A DNA stretch of 15,915 bases from UBA1731 sp964567665 (GTDB lineage: Bacteria > Verrucomicrobiota > Kiritimatiellia > RFP12 > UBA1067), in assembly GCA_964567665.1 (NCBI GenBank), contig CAZMNN010000052.1, positions 1-15,915 on the forward strand, written 5' to 3'. This document shows positions 5,192-14,228 of the stretch, piece after piece. The translations under genes were made by a program, and so were the position numbers. The notes below the pieces were generated by a model. The model was given only the letters and a program-made list of their open reading frames with translations, made no database searches and was not told the origin of the DNA. Within the stretch, counting starts at the first letter, position 1. Every line of letters starts with the position of its first letter.

Positions 5192-7399
5192 ATGAAAACT
5201 TCGTTTCTGTTCACGTTTCTCACTTGTTCTTTGGCGCTTCCGGCAGCGGCCGGAATGTTGCGTCCGATAGGCAGCGGCTCCGTCCGTTTAGATGGCGCTG
5301 CAAAGGATATCCGCATCGATGTATCGGATTATCCGAAAGAGGAGATGACGATAGCGTTCAGGTTTCGCGCTGACAGTGACACTCCGCAGTTTCCCGGCGT
5401 ACGTCATGCGAACGGAGCGTTTGCGTTCTCCGCAGGGCGCGGATTTTCATGGTATGAGGTGACGGGCGAAAACGGACGCCGCTATGACGGATGCGCCCAT
5501 CCGGCGCTTCTTGAAGCGGGGAGATGGTATGACGTCGCATTCACTTTTGACCAGAAGAACATGGCGGTCTACTGGGGCGGCCGGCGCGTCCGGAACACGG
5601 AGGCCGCCAACCTCGGAAAGCTGACTGGAGCCGGCGGTGCAATCCACATCGGCGGCGGATTCAAAGGAGAGATTGCCGACTTCCGCATCTTTGACGTTGC
5701 GGTGAAGGACTGGCCGGAGGAACGCGCCAGACGCGATGCGGAAGAGCCGATGCCGGAATTCGGGAAAGGCGGCTTTGCCGTTCTTGCCGCCGACTCAATG
5801 GCATGGGTGACGTCGGCAGACCGCCGTGCCGCGCAGCCGGTGAAGGGCATCGAGTTTCTGACGGCTGCAAACGAGCGCGAAAGCGTCCAGCTTTTTGTCT
5901 ACCAGAAGGATGCGGCAAAGAAGCAACTTAAAGTCGCCGTTCCCGCAAAACTCAGAACAGCCGGAGGGCGTCCGGCGGCGTTTGAGATATCCGTCGGGAC
6001 AATCACCTATTCCGTTCCGGAGAAGGCGTCACACTACATGTACGAGAATGTGGCGTATCCCGACAGGATCGTGCCAGGCGCAACGGTCATGAGAAACGAC
6101 GAGCCTTACTTCGCCATATGGCTTGACGTCAAGACGCCAAAAGGCACGAAGCCCGGCAAGTACAGCGGAAAGGTCAGATTCTCGTGCGGCGGCGCTTTGC
6201 GCGGTGAGGTGCCGATTACAGTTGACGTGAAAGGATTCGAGCTTCCTGCGCGAAACGATGTGCGCACGATCTTCAACATCTGGGAACGCGATCTGCTTGT
6301 CTTCTCCGGGTCGGACACCAACCGTTTCGTCGAGCTTATCCGTATGTACGGAGACATGCTTCTTGAACATCGGCTCAACCCGCAGTTCCTTTATGAGCCG
6401 CGCCTCATCCGAAACGATCAGATACTTGCCCTCTACCCGATTGTGCAGTTTGGAGCGGACGGCAGTGACATGACAAACTGGGGCCCATATGATTCGCTTG
6501 CGGAGCATTTTCGCTCAAAGGGGCTTTCCACTTCCGTTCCGGGGGTGTCATACGGCGGCACGAATGAACTGGGCAGCGCGGAAAGGCAGCGGGCGATATG
6601 GAAGTGCTGGCGGGATCATTTTGCGTCGAAGGGGTGGCTTGCGGACGCAATTGCGTATCCGGTTGACGAATGGTCGCACGGGCTTCTTGCAAAGACGCAG
6701 TGGGTTGGCGACAACATAAAAGGCGTTGCGCCTGAATTCAAGTGGCTTGTGACAGGCGGCAACGGCAATATGCCGGCACCAGACGAACTTAATGGCGTAG
6801 ACATATGGTGTCCGCAGCTTCAGAACGTCAACCTGGCGGCCAAAAGGCGCGTTCAGAAAATCGGCGTCCAGAACTGGTTCTACGTCTGCACCGGCCCGCA
6901 GTTTCCCGCGCCGAACCTTCACGGCGACACGCCGCTCGCCGCAATCCGCATGGTTCCCGGCGCCGGGATCCGCTTCGGATTTGACGGACTTCTCCACTGG
7001 GGCGTCAATTTCAACACCGGAAGGAGAGTTCCCATGGGTGATTTCTTCGGGTGCGCGGAAGGGCAGCTGATGTATCCTGATGAAAACGGCAACCCTGTCG
7101 CCACGTGCAGATTGCGTTCGCTTGGCGACGGGATGGAGGACTGGCTTGCGGCGGATATGCTGAAGAAACGCAATCCGTCCGCATGGGCGAAACTTGCGGA
7201 TGCCCTCGCTGCGCTTATCCCTGAACGCAAGTACGATCCCGCCATGAAGGTGACATGGAGCGGGCCGGACAGGGCATCGTTCAAGACGTTCCTCCCGGAG
7301 GACGCATTCTATGGGGTGTACACGCATCGCGACCGTTATCTTGCATGGCGGAAGTCGCTGTATGATGAACTTGAAAAGGCCAACAGGAGGGTGAAATGA
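5192..7399 (+). CDS. Exported LamG + DUF4091/GH123-like putative glycoside hydrolase
   Basis: A 735-residue exported protein. The signal peptide covers residues 1-20 (basic MKT, hydrophobic core, A-A-A-G cleavage). A laminin-G/concanavalin-A-like domain at about 27-185 includes the strands MTIAFRFRAD and GRWYDVAFTFD and ends with GEIADFRIFDVAVKDW. A beta-sandwich at about 200-350 contains PGKYSGKVRF, typical of the domain before DUF4091. The C-terminal part is a barrel-like DUF4091/GH123-type domain with AYPVDEW, where D492-E493 match the catalytic Asp-Glu pair of GH123 N-acetylgalactosaminidases. The substrate is probably a hexosamine-containing or other host or plant glycan; the exact specificity is not readable. 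The start is ATG 5192, with GGGAGGG three bases upstream. A TTG four codons earlier is less likely. The stop overlaps the next start (ATGA), so the two exported proteins are co-expressed. Confidence 0.8.
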   Translation: MKTSFLFTFLTCSLALPAAAGMLRPIGSGSVRLDGAAKDIRIDVSDYPKEEMTIAFRFRADSDTPQFPGVRHANGAFAFSAGRGFSWYEVTGENGRRYDGCAHPALLEAGRWYDVAFTFDQKNMAVYWGGRRVRNTEAANLGKLTGAGGAIHIGGGFKGEIADFRIFDVAVKDWPEERARRDAEEPMPEFGKGGFAVLAADSMAWVTSADRRAAQPVKGIEFLTAANERESVQLFVYQKDAAKKQLKVAVPAKLRTAGGRPAAFEISVGTITYSVPEKASHYMYENVAYPDRIVPGATVMRNDEPYFAIWLDVKTPKGTKPGKYSGKVRFSCGGALRGEVPITVDVKGFELPARNDVRTIFNIWERDLLVFSGSDTNRFVELIRMYGDMLLEHRLNPQFLYEPRLIRNDQILALYPIVQFGADGSDMTNWGPYDSLAEHFRSKGLSTSVPGVSYGGTNELGSAERQRAIWKCWRDHFASKGWLADAIAYPVDEWSHGLLAKTQWVGDNIKGVAPEFKWLVTGGNGNMPAPDELNGVDIWCPQLQNVNLAAKRRVQKIGVQNWFYVCTGPQFPAPNLHGDTPLAAIRMVPGAGIRFGFDGLLHWGVNFNTGRRVPMGDFFGCAEGQLMYPDENGNPVATCRLRSLGDGMEDWLAADMLKKRNPSAWAKLADALAALIPERKYDPAMKVTWSGPDRASFKTFLPEDAFYGVYTHRDRYLAWRKSLYDELEKANRRVK

Positions 7400-10300
7400 T
7401 GACAGCGAAGAAAATTGCGGCAGTCATTGCGATGGCCGCCCTGTCCCCGGCATGGGGGACGGTCTACTACTGGATTGCGAATCCACCCGGTTCGGCGACT
7501 TGGGCAGACGCTACGCAACTTCAGAACTGGTCTGTCGAGTGGGGCTCCGACAACCAACCCGTGACGTCCTCCAAGGCGACGGCGCTGCCTACGAATTCGG
7601 ACAACCTATGGACGTGCCGCGATCTGCTGATGGATCTGAAGGGGCAGACATGGACCGTGAACTCGTACATGAGCGGCAAAAGATATGGGCTTTCCGATGG
7701 CAAGGAGTACTACGGTTCGACTGAATATCCTTTTGGCGTGACGAACGGCACGCTCAACCTCACTTCGGACATCGTGCTTCGCACCGGTGGCGGGGTATGG
7801 ATCGAGAACGGCGCAACCGTCAGATTCAACAATGCAACGGTGGACAAAAATGTCCCCATTCATGTGCGAGACGGTGGGACGTGCTTCTTCGAGCTTCTCC
7901 AAATGAACAACGGGAAGGTCGCCGTGGAATCCGGTGGAGTGCTGAAATTAACCTACTTCAACTTCTGGTCATACGCTTGTGGGACGACGGTCGTGGAGAA
8001 CGCAGGTACCGTAATACCGATGTCACCCGATACGTTTAAGATAAACAAGACCGGCGGTGGTACGCCCGACAGCGCCACAACGGTCATTCTGCGGCAGATG
8101 TCCGGCACTTGGAACCTTTCTGGCCCGGTTATGCTGAATTCAGCAGTCGGCAACCTGACGCTGAACTTTGAGCTTCTGGGCGGCACGGTTGCGGCGACCA
8201 ATGACGTAACCTTCAACTGCAATTCCGCCGTGGTTTCGGCAGACGCTACGGCAACGCTTGATGTCGCCGCCGGCAGTTCGATGGATATGTCCACATTCAC
8301 TTACGGGAGTGGCGTCTCAATCACAAAGACTGGAAAGGGCGCAATCGGTTTCGGTGGCGCGTATCCGTCTGAACTTGTGATATCGGAGGGTGTTGCGAAC
8401 TTCGGCTCTGCGAATGATGTCGTATTCGATTCGCTGACGCTCGCCGCCGGCACCACAAACGTGTTCGCTCTCGGCGATGCCGTCGCGGCAAACCTTACCG
8501 TGGAGGACGGGGCTGTTGTGAAGGTTTCGTCGCTTGCGCTGAATGTCGGATCGACGGTGATCGCGTCAACGAACTTTCAGGCGTTGACCAGGTTTGCCGA
8601 CGCGATAAATGCGTCGATGGGAGAGGATGCGGAACTCAAGGCCGTTGTCTCCGACGGGGCGGTTGTGCTTGAACTTGCAGGCGTCTACAACAACACGATC
8701 CACGTTGAAGAAGGCGAGTCTGTGACATGGAGCGAATGGGTAGAGGCCAATGGTGAGCCGCTCAAATCCGTGACCATAACGAAGACCGGCGGTGGAACGC
8801 TTGTCGTTGATGCGCCATTGGACGATTTCATAGGTGGATTGGTGGTGAGCAACGGGACATGGAAAGGGTCAGTGCCAGCACACTTCTGCGCCGACGGCTC
8901 TACGTTGACTGTGGTGGACGGAGCAACGATCGAACTTGCCCCCACAGAGAAAAACGTCATGAATTTTGGTTCACGCATTCTACATCTGAAGGGAATCGGT
9001 GTCGGCGGCATTGGCGCGGTGGTGGAGACGTCGATCTTTGAACAGAAAGACGGATGCGGGTTCCTTTCCGGAACGGTGATTCTTGATGGCGATACGCTCG
9101 TCGCTGCTACAGGATCCGGAAGAAAGTCCATCGGCTATGGCGCAAAGGTGGACATGGGCGGACACACCCTGACGCTTTGCCACAGCAACATAAACCATGA
9201 AATTTGCATCAGCGCACTTGCTCCGTTCACCAATCCAGGGCATATAGTCTTTGACAAGTGCACATGGTTTGTGGATACAAAACTTCCTGCTCTCACTTCC
9301 GGAGGTGCCACGAACACCATATCGATGGGCGGCTCCACCGCCATGAAGATCTACGGATTTGACACCCAATCACCATGGACGCTGATCTGGTCCGGCGGGT
9401 ATTGGAAATTCGAGTCAGGAAGTGACAGCAGCTGGTACGGCCCAACCTTGTTTACGTTAGGCAGCACCACGCATCTTGAAGGTGCAAACGGGCGTACGCT
9501 GACCTTGTACGGCCCCGTCACGGGTGCAGGGACGGTCAACTTCAACCGCCATGTCGTGACGCTGAACATACCGAACGCCGCGAATGACTTTTCCGGCTCA
9601 TTTACGGGAGTGAACGGTGACTCCATAAACGCTGCGGGCAATGTTGCCGGGGCGGCCACAATCGGGAGCGGATCGCTGAAGCTGCTTGGCGTATGCAACC
9701 TTGCGTCCGGCGACCTGACATTCAACGGTGAATCGTCGCTCACCGGAGGGTTCGGTCGCGTGACATCCATAACAAAGAAAGGGAGCGGTACGCTGTCGCT
9801 GAATTCGCATCTCGGCGGCGGGCTGCTTGACGTTCAGCAGGGTTCGGTGGCGTATTCCCCGATGCGGGGACTTTTCCAAGGTACGGCTGTCTATGACAAT
9901 GATGAATCGGCATTCGCCGCTCCCGAGCGGACGAAGATCAACAACGGGGAGGCGTTCTCCATCACCAACGATGTCGCAGCGGATCTGATCTACACGACGA
10001 ACAGGTCGGTGTGGCAGAACTACATGATCGTAACATATGACGGATATCTGTGGAACAATTCGGATGAGACTGTGACATGGAACTTCCACGTTTGCATAGA
10101 TGACATGGCCAACCTGTTCATAGACGGAGAGCAGGTGGTCGGGCAGAGCGGTTGGACAGACGTAAGGAAGGTGGACGTCACTTTGACCCCCGGACCGCAC
10201 AGAATCGTGTTTGACGCATGGAACGGAACGGGTGGCGCGGGGCCGTCATACGCCGACGGCGCCTGGCACGACGCGCATGGTGTTGGGTGCACGACAAAGG

Positions 10301-10794
10301 GACTTGCCGTCAAGATGTCGGAGGGGAGTGGCGTGACGTCGGACGACTACGAACCGCTGTCGGCGAACGGCGTCGGGTATGCGCTTACGCCCGGCACTGC
10401 GCCGACGTTCGACAAGGTGCAGCTTGCGGCGGGTACGACGCTGGATCTTGGTGGATTGCCATGGACGATTCCGAATCTCGTTGGATGGGGCGACATCGAC
10501 AATGGCGACGTCACCATAGGTTCATCATGGACGATTCCCTCCGGCGACATCGGTTCGGAACGGCTCACAGTAGAGGGTACGCTCAACTTTGCAACCGGCG
10601 CCGTCATCAAGATAGAGAAGACGTCCTCGTTCCGGGTTTCGGGTGAAGGCGCGGTGCTTGCCTCTGCGGAAGGAGGCATAACCGGGCCGCTTCCCGCATT
10701 GGACAGTGCATCCAACCGCATTCGGCTCATGTATTCCGCCAATCGCAAGGAACTGCGGGCTTTCGGAATGCCGTTCTGCGTCATTATACGTTGA
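7396..10794 (+). CDS. Large exported beta-strand-repeat surface protein with PA14-like domain
   Basis: A 1132-residue protein with a signal peptide (residues 1-21, ending AWG). After YYWIANPPGSATWAD, an opening common in such PVC surface proteins, come long stretches of short beta-strands rich in G, T, N, V and S, consistent with a beta-helix. Three autotransporter-associated beta-strand repeats are clear: ITKTGKGAIGF (from 309), ITKTGGGTLVVD (from 461) and ITKKGSGTLSLN (from 792). A PA14-like carbohydrate-binding module spans about 815-975, with CIDDMANLFIDGEQ (900-913) and LTPGPHRIVFDAW. No C-terminal autotransporter barrel, LPxTG or PEP-CTERM tail is seen, so the anchoring mode is unclear. 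AGGAGG lies five bases before ATG 7396, which overlaps the stop of the putative glycoside hydrolase. It probably binds glycan or forms part of the cell surface. Confidence 0.75.
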   Translation: MMTAKKIAAVIAMAALSPAWGTVYYWIANPPGSATWADATQLQNWSVEWGSDNQPVTSSKATALPTNSDNLWTCRDLLMDLKGQTWTVNSYMSGKRYGLSDGKEYYGSTEYPFGVTNGTLNLTSDIVLRTGGGVWIENGATVRFNNATVDKNVPIHVRDGGTCFFELLQMNNGKVAVESGGVLKLTYFNFWSYACGTTVVENAGTVIPMSPDTFKINKTGGGTPDSATTVILRQMSGTWNLSGPVMLNSAVGNLTLNFELLGGTVAATNDVTFNCNSAVVSADATATLDVAAGSSMDMSTFTYGSGVSITKTGKGAIGFGGAYPSELVISEGVANFGSANDVVFDSLTLAAGTTNVFALGDAVAANLTVEDGAVVKVSSLALNVGSTVIASTNFQALTRFADAINASMGEDAELKAVVSDGAVVLELAGVYNNTIHVEEGESVTWSEWVEANGEPLKSVTITKTGGGTLVVDAPLDDFIGGLVVSNGTWKGSVPAHFCADGSTLTVVDGATIELAPTEKNVMNFGSRILHLKGIGVGGIGAVVETSIFEQKDGCGFLSGTVILDGDTLVAATGSGRKSIGYGAKVDMGGHTLTLCHSNINHEICISALAPFTNPGHIVFDKCTWFVDTKLPALTSGGATNTISMGGSTAMKIYGFDTQSPWTLIWSGGYWKFESGSDSSWYGPTLFTLGSTTHLEGANGRTLTLYGPVTGAGTVNFNRHVVTLNIPNAANDFSGSFTGVNGDSINAAGNVAGAATIGSGSLKLLGVCNLASGDLTFNGESSLTGGFGRVTSITKKGSGTLSLNSHLGGGLLDVQQGSVAYSPMRGLFQGTAVYDNDESAFAAPERTKINNGEAFSITNDVAADLIYTTNRSVWQNYMIVTYDGYLWNNSDETVTWNFHVCIDDMANLFIDGEQVVGQSGWTDVRKVDVTLTPGPHRIVFDAWNGTGGAGPSYADGAWHDAHGVGCTTKGLAVKMSEGSGVTSDDYEPLSANGVGYALTPGTAPTFDKVQLAAGTTLDLGGLPWTIPNLVGWGDIDNGDVTIGSSWTIPSGDIGSERLTVEGTLNFATGAVIKIEKTSSFRVSGEGAVLASAEGGITGPLPALDSASNRIRLMYSANRKELRAFGMPFCVIIR

Positions 10795-10840
10795 AACGGC
10801 CGCCGCAAAGCAAAAAACAGCGGTGGCGAAAATCAACTTG

Positions 10841-10849
10841 TGCTATAAT
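10841..10849 (+). promoter_or_regulatory. Extended -10 promoter of fucO
   Basis: TGCTATAAT is a full extended -10 (TATAAT at 10844-10849). No good -35 lies 16-18 bases upstream, where the sequence reads CGGTGG, so it would rely on the extended -10 or an activator. Transcription should start near 10856, about 44 nt before the ATG at 10900. Confidence 0.65.
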
Positions 10850-10899
10850 TCATGGAACTTTGTTCATCAAAGGAACTTGATAAACCGAATGGAGTCAAC

Positions 10900-12045
10900 A
10901 TGAACCGCATCATCCTGAATGAAACGTCGTACCATGGCGCAGGAGCCGTCAAGGAAATCATCACTGAACTCGCCAATCGCGGGTTGAAGAAGCCGATCGT
11001 CTTTTCAGATCCCGATCTTGTCAAGTTCGGCGTGACGAAGAAGGTCACAGACCTGCTTGATGGTGCGAAGGTTCCGTATGTTCTTTACAGCGACATCAAG
11101 CCGAACCCCACGATTGAAAACGTGAAGAACGGCGTCAAGGCGTTCAAGAAGGCGAAGGCGGATAGCATCATCGCAATCGGCGGCGGTTCGTCCATGGATA
11201 CCGCAAAGGCCGTCGGCATCATCATGGCGAATCCTGAATTTGCGGACGTCCGCTCCCTTGAGGGCGTCGCTCCCACGAAGAAGCCGTCGAAGCCGATTCT
11301 CGCCGTGCCGACGACAGCGGGCACCGCCGCCGAGGTTACCATCAACTACGTGATAACCGATGTCGAGAAGCACCGCAAGTTCGTGTGCGTGGATCCGCAT
11401 GACATCCCCGTCGTGGCGTTCGTCGATCCGGACATGATGTCCACAATGCCCAAGGGGCTTACGGCGTTCACCGGCATGGATGCGCTCACCCACGCCATTG
11501 AGGGGCTTATCACGAAGGGCGCCTGCGAGCTGACCGACATGTTCCACCTCAAGGCGATCGAGATCATTGCGCGTTCGCTCCGCGACGCCGTAGCCAACAA
11601 GCCCGCCGGACGCGAGGGCATGGCGCTCGGACAGTACATCGCCGGCATGGGATTCTCCAACGTCGGTCTTGGAATCGACCACTCCATGGCACATGGACTT
11701 TCCGCCCTGTACGATCTGCCGCACGGCAAGGCCTGCGCGATCCTGCTTCCGACCGCGATGAAGTACAACGCCGCGAAGACCGGGACGAAGTACCGTGAGA
11801 TTGCCCGCGCAATGGGGGTGAAGGGCGTCGACAAGATGACGTGCGCACAGTACCGCAAGGCGGCAATCGCTGCGGTCGAGAAGCTTTCCGCAGATGTCGG
11901 CATCCCGAAGGATCTCAAGGGAATCCTCAAGAAGGAGGATGTCCAGTTCCTCGCCGAATCCGCCTATGCGGACGCCTGCCGTCCGGGCAACCCGCGTGAC
12001 ACGTCCGTCAAGGACATCGCCAAGCTCTACACCTCGCTCATGTAG
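10900..12045 (+). CDS. fucO: Lactaldehyde reductase (1,2-propanediol oxidoreductase)
   Basis: A 381-residue iron-dependent group III alcohol dehydrogenase that closely follows E. coli FucO (383 residues) along its whole length. It reduces L-lactaldehyde from fucose or rhamnose breakdown to L-1,2-propanediol with NADH in the cytoplasm. Seen directly are the nucleotide-binding IAIGGGSSMDTAKA, the family signature PTTAGTAAEVTINYVITD and near-identical RKFVCVDPHDIP. The iron ligands D194, H198, H261 and H275 correspond to D196, H200, H263 and H277 of E. coli. ATG 10900 is chosen because MNRIILNET aligns with the E. coli N-terminus. GGAG at 10891-10894 sits five bases upstream, and the in-frame ATG at 10852 would lie before the predicted transcription start. 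No fucose isomerase, kinase or aldolase gene is adjacent, so the supplying pathway must be encoded elsewhere. Confidence 0.93.
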   Translation: MNRIILNETSYHGAGAVKEIITELANRGLKKPIVFSDPDLVKFGVTKKVTDLLDGAKVPYVLYSDIKPNPTIENVKNGVKAFKKAKADSIIAIGGGSSMDTAKAVGIIMANPEFADVRSLEGVAPTKKPSKPILAVPTTAGTAAEVTINYVITDVEKHRKFVCVDPHDIPVVAFVDPDMMSTMPKGLTAFTGMDALTHAIEGLITKGACELTDMFHLKAIEIIARSLRDAVANKPAGREGMALGQYIAGMGFSNVGLGIDHSMAHGLSALYDLPHGKACAILLPTAMKYNAAKTGTKYREIARAMGVKGVDKMTCAQYRKAAIAAVEKLSADVGIPKDLKGILKKEDVQFLAESAYADACRPGNPRDTSVKDIAKLYTSLM

Positions 12046-12061
12046 TCGGGGTTGTTCAGCC

Positions 12062-12110
12062 GCATTTCCGCGCTTCGTCTGGCCTGTGTCGGAGAGAAGT
12101 GCGGAAATGC
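12062..12110 (+). terminator. Long inverted repeat 3' of fucO
   Basis: GCATTTCCGC (12062-12071) pairs perfectly with GCGGAAATGC (12101-12110). The stem continues inward through a G-U and CTT/AAG to 14 pairs, enclosing a 21-base loop. No T-run follows, so it may protect the 3' end or act with the second hairpin rather than terminate alone. As DNA it could also be a protein-binding inverted repeat. Confidence 0.5.
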
Positions 12111-12127
12111 CGGAGTTATGCGTTGAT

Positions 12128-12160
12128 ATGGCCCTGTCGGGTGTCGCACGACGGGGCTAT
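12128..12160 (+). terminator. Stable hairpin, probable fucO terminator, abutting the next promoter
   Basis: ATGGCCCTGTCG (12128-12139) pairs with CGACGGGGCTAT (12149-12160) over 12 positions, including two G-U, with a 9-base loop. A short TT follows, then the extended -10 of the next gene. The 3' arm fills the position where the -35 spacer would be, so terminator and promoter are superimposed. Confidence 0.55.
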
Positions 12161-12161
12161 T

Positions 12162-12170
12162 TGATATAAT
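12162..12170 (+). promoter_or_regulatory. Extended -10 promoter of the hydrolase-thrC operon
   Basis: TGATATAAT gives an extended -10 with TATAAT at 12165-12170, followed by CCGCAC. The -35 position (12142-12147, TGTCGC) is poor and lies in the loop of the hairpin above. Transcription should start near 12177, leaving a leader of about 26 nt with GGAGG. Confidence 0.65.
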
Positions 12171-12202
12171 CCGCACTCAATCCCATGGAGGCAGATGTAG
12201 GC

Positions 12203-14212
12203 ATGAAGAGATTTTTCGCGCAGTCAGGTTCGCTTTTGACCCTGTCGTTGTGTCTGTCGCTGTCGATGGACGCGGCGGCAGATCTTGCATCGGAAATGGG
12301 GCGGAGATTTCTGCCGTCCGCTTCCGATATGCTCACATTCACGACCGTCTCGCAGAAACTGCATGAGATGGATGTCGATGCCGATGCCGCATGGACGGCT
12401 CTTCGCGACCGTGCGGAGTATGATGCCTACCGCAAGGCGATGCACGGTAGGATGCTTCAGGCGATTGGCGCGTTCCCGGAACGTACCCCGCTGAACGTGC
12501 GTGTCGTCGCCACGGTGAAAAAGGACGGCTATCGCATCGAAAAGACGCTGTTCGAATCGATGCCCGGCCTTTTCGTCACGGCAAACCTCTTTGTCCCCGA
12601 TTCGGATGCGTTCAAGGCGCCATATCCCGCGATTGTGATGAGCTGCGGCCATGCCGATGACGGCAAGGACTGCGACACGTACCTGCGCGCCTGTGTGCTT
12701 GCGGTGAAGCAGGGCTTCGTCGCGATGATGTATGACCCGTACGAACAGGGAGAGCGGCGTGAGTTCCCGGAAGCGAACTCCTGCCAGCACCACAACATCA
12801 TAGGGATAAAGGCGTCGCTTCTTGGATGGTCGATGCCGATGCTTCGCATCTGGGACGGGATGCGCGCAATCGACTATGCGGAATCGCGTCCGGATATCGA
12901 CAAAAACCGCATTGGGTTCATGGGTCAGAGCGGCGGCGGCACCGTGGCGGCGCTGATGACGGCGGCGGATTGGCGGCTCAAGGCGACTGCGCCCAGCTGC
13001 TACCTCACCTCGCTCCGTCATCTGTGCGAGAGCATGGGGCCGCAGGATGCCGAGCAGAACATTTTTGGACAGCTGGCTTTTGGCCTGAATCACACCGGAT
13101 ATGCGCTTCTTCCCGACACAAAGGTTGCTGTGACGTGCCGCTTCCGCGATATGTTCTCCATTTACGGAACGCGGGATCTCTTCCGGACGGTCAAGACTGT
13201 GGCGAAGAAGGTCGGCACTGCAGAAAACTATGCTCTGAATTCTGCGCCTGGCCCGCATGGATGGACGGAGTCGACAATGACGGCGTCGGTGGATTGGATG
13301 CGTATTTGGTTGAAGGGGGAGAAGAACCTCTTTCCGCTTGACTGCACAAAGTACCGTCCGCTCGACATCGGATTCGACATCGGCAAGGCAGACACGGGTC
13401 TTTCGCAGTCTGAACGTGGCGTCACGGCAACCGGACGCACGAAAGACATCCCTGGCGCAAGGAACATCCATGCGATTCTGCGCGACCGCATGACCGCCGC
13501 CGTGAAAGGTCGGCCGGCCATGAGCGTCGCCGCCCGCAATGCGGTTGCCGTCCGGCTCGCCGGGGTTCGCCGCGTCTCCGAAATGAAACCTGTCGTCAAG
13601 GAGTGCGAAACGGTTTCGGTTGATCGCGCAAAGCTTACGCGCATTGCGTTCGCATATCGGGACGGACTGACGCTTCCGGCCTGCTGGATCGTCCCGGAGA
13701 AGGTGGATGGATCAAAGCCGCCGACGCTTCTTGTTGGCGCAAAGGGACGCGGCGATTGGGCGGCGGAGGCGCATACGTATCTTGCTGAAGGGATTCCTGT
13801 CCTTGTCGCCGACGTAACGGGCTACGGCGAGATCGGCAAGGCGAACGCTGTGTTCTATGGAGCGAAGGACTGTCCGGAGGAGGGCGTATCGATCATGCTC
13901 TACCTGATGGGCGAATCCATCACGGGACGTCGCGCAACCGATATGCTTGTGCTTGCGGACTGGATCAAGGCCAGGACCGGCATGGCTCCTGAACTTGTCG
14001 CGAAAGGATCGGCGGCGATTTCCGCCGCTCATGCCAGGGCTGCAGACGGGGCGGCGTTTGCCAAGGTGTCCGTGGCGGATGCGCCGAAGTCCTGGACGGA
14101 AATGGTACAGAATGTTGAGATCACGAAGGGGGATGTCGCAGACTACCGCTACACATACATGGTTGTGGGCGGACTGCTTCATTACGACTGGACGGATCTG
14201 CTGAAGCAATAA
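12203..14212 (+). CDS. Exported two-domain alpha/beta hydrolase (acetylxylan-esterase-like)
   Basis: A 669-residue exported protein with a signal peptide (MKRFF, a leucine/serine-rich core, cleavage after AAA at 24-26). The N-terminal alpha/beta-hydrolase domain has the nucleophile elbow GQSGGG with S243 and a likely catalytic His in GPHGW (H352). An oxyanion-side strand, YPAIVMSCGH, resembles acetylxylan esterase and related carbohydrate esterases of Planctomycetes and Verrucomicrobia. The C-terminal part (about 480-669) looks like a second, degenerate hydrolase domain. It has a PPTLLVGAKGRGDW strand, and at the elbow position AKGSAA (S603) lacks the flanking glycines. The substrate is not readable; a deacetylase or esterase acting on polysaccharide is the best guess. 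ATG 12203 is preferred over the in-frame ATG 12185 because GGAGG (12187-12191) then serves as ribosome binding site and the signal peptide has a normal N-terminus. thrC follows after 16 bases. Confidence 0.8.
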   Translation: MKRFFAQSGSLLTLSLCLSLSMDAAADLASEMGRRFLPSASDMLTFTTVSQKLHEMDVDADAAWTALRDRAEYDAYRKAMHGRMLQAIGAFPERTPLNVRVVATVKKDGYRIEKTLFESMPGLFVTANLFVPDSDAFKAPYPAIVMSCGHADDGKDCDTYLRACVLAVKQGFVAMMYDPYEQGERREFPEANSCQHHNIIGIKASLLGWSMPMLRIWDGMRAIDYAESRPDIDKNRIGFMGQSGGGTVAALMTAADWRLKATAPSCYLTSLRHLCESMGPQDAEQNIFGQLAFGLNHTGYALLPDTKVAVTCRFRDMFSIYGTRDLFRTVKTVAKKVGTAENYALNSAPGPHGWTESTMTASVDWMRIWLKGEKNLFPLDCTKYRPLDIGFDIGKADTGLSQSERGVTATGRTKDIPGARNIHAILRDRMTAAVKGRPAMSVAARNAVAVRLAGVRRVSEMKPVVKECETVSVDRAKLTRIAFAYRDGLTLPACWIVPEKVDGSKPPTLLVGAKGRGDWAAEAHTYLAEGIPVLVADVTGYGEIGKANAVFYGAKDCPEEGVSIMLYLMGESITGRRATDMLVLADWIKARTGMAPELVAKGSAAISAAHARAADGAAFAKVSVADAPKSWTEMVQNVEITKGDVADYRYTYMVVGGLLHYDWTDLLKQ

Positions 14213-14228
14213 CGAGGAAGGCAAGAAA

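Noticed and set aside
6548..7327. Antisense open frame of 259 codons opposite the DUF4091 gene
   Set aside because: Shadow frame without recognisable features.
12224..13471. Antisense open frame of 415 codons on the - strand
   Set aside because: It lies wholly opposite the hydrolase gene. Its translation is arginine/histidine-rich without any domain, as expected for a frame mirrored from a GC-rich gene.
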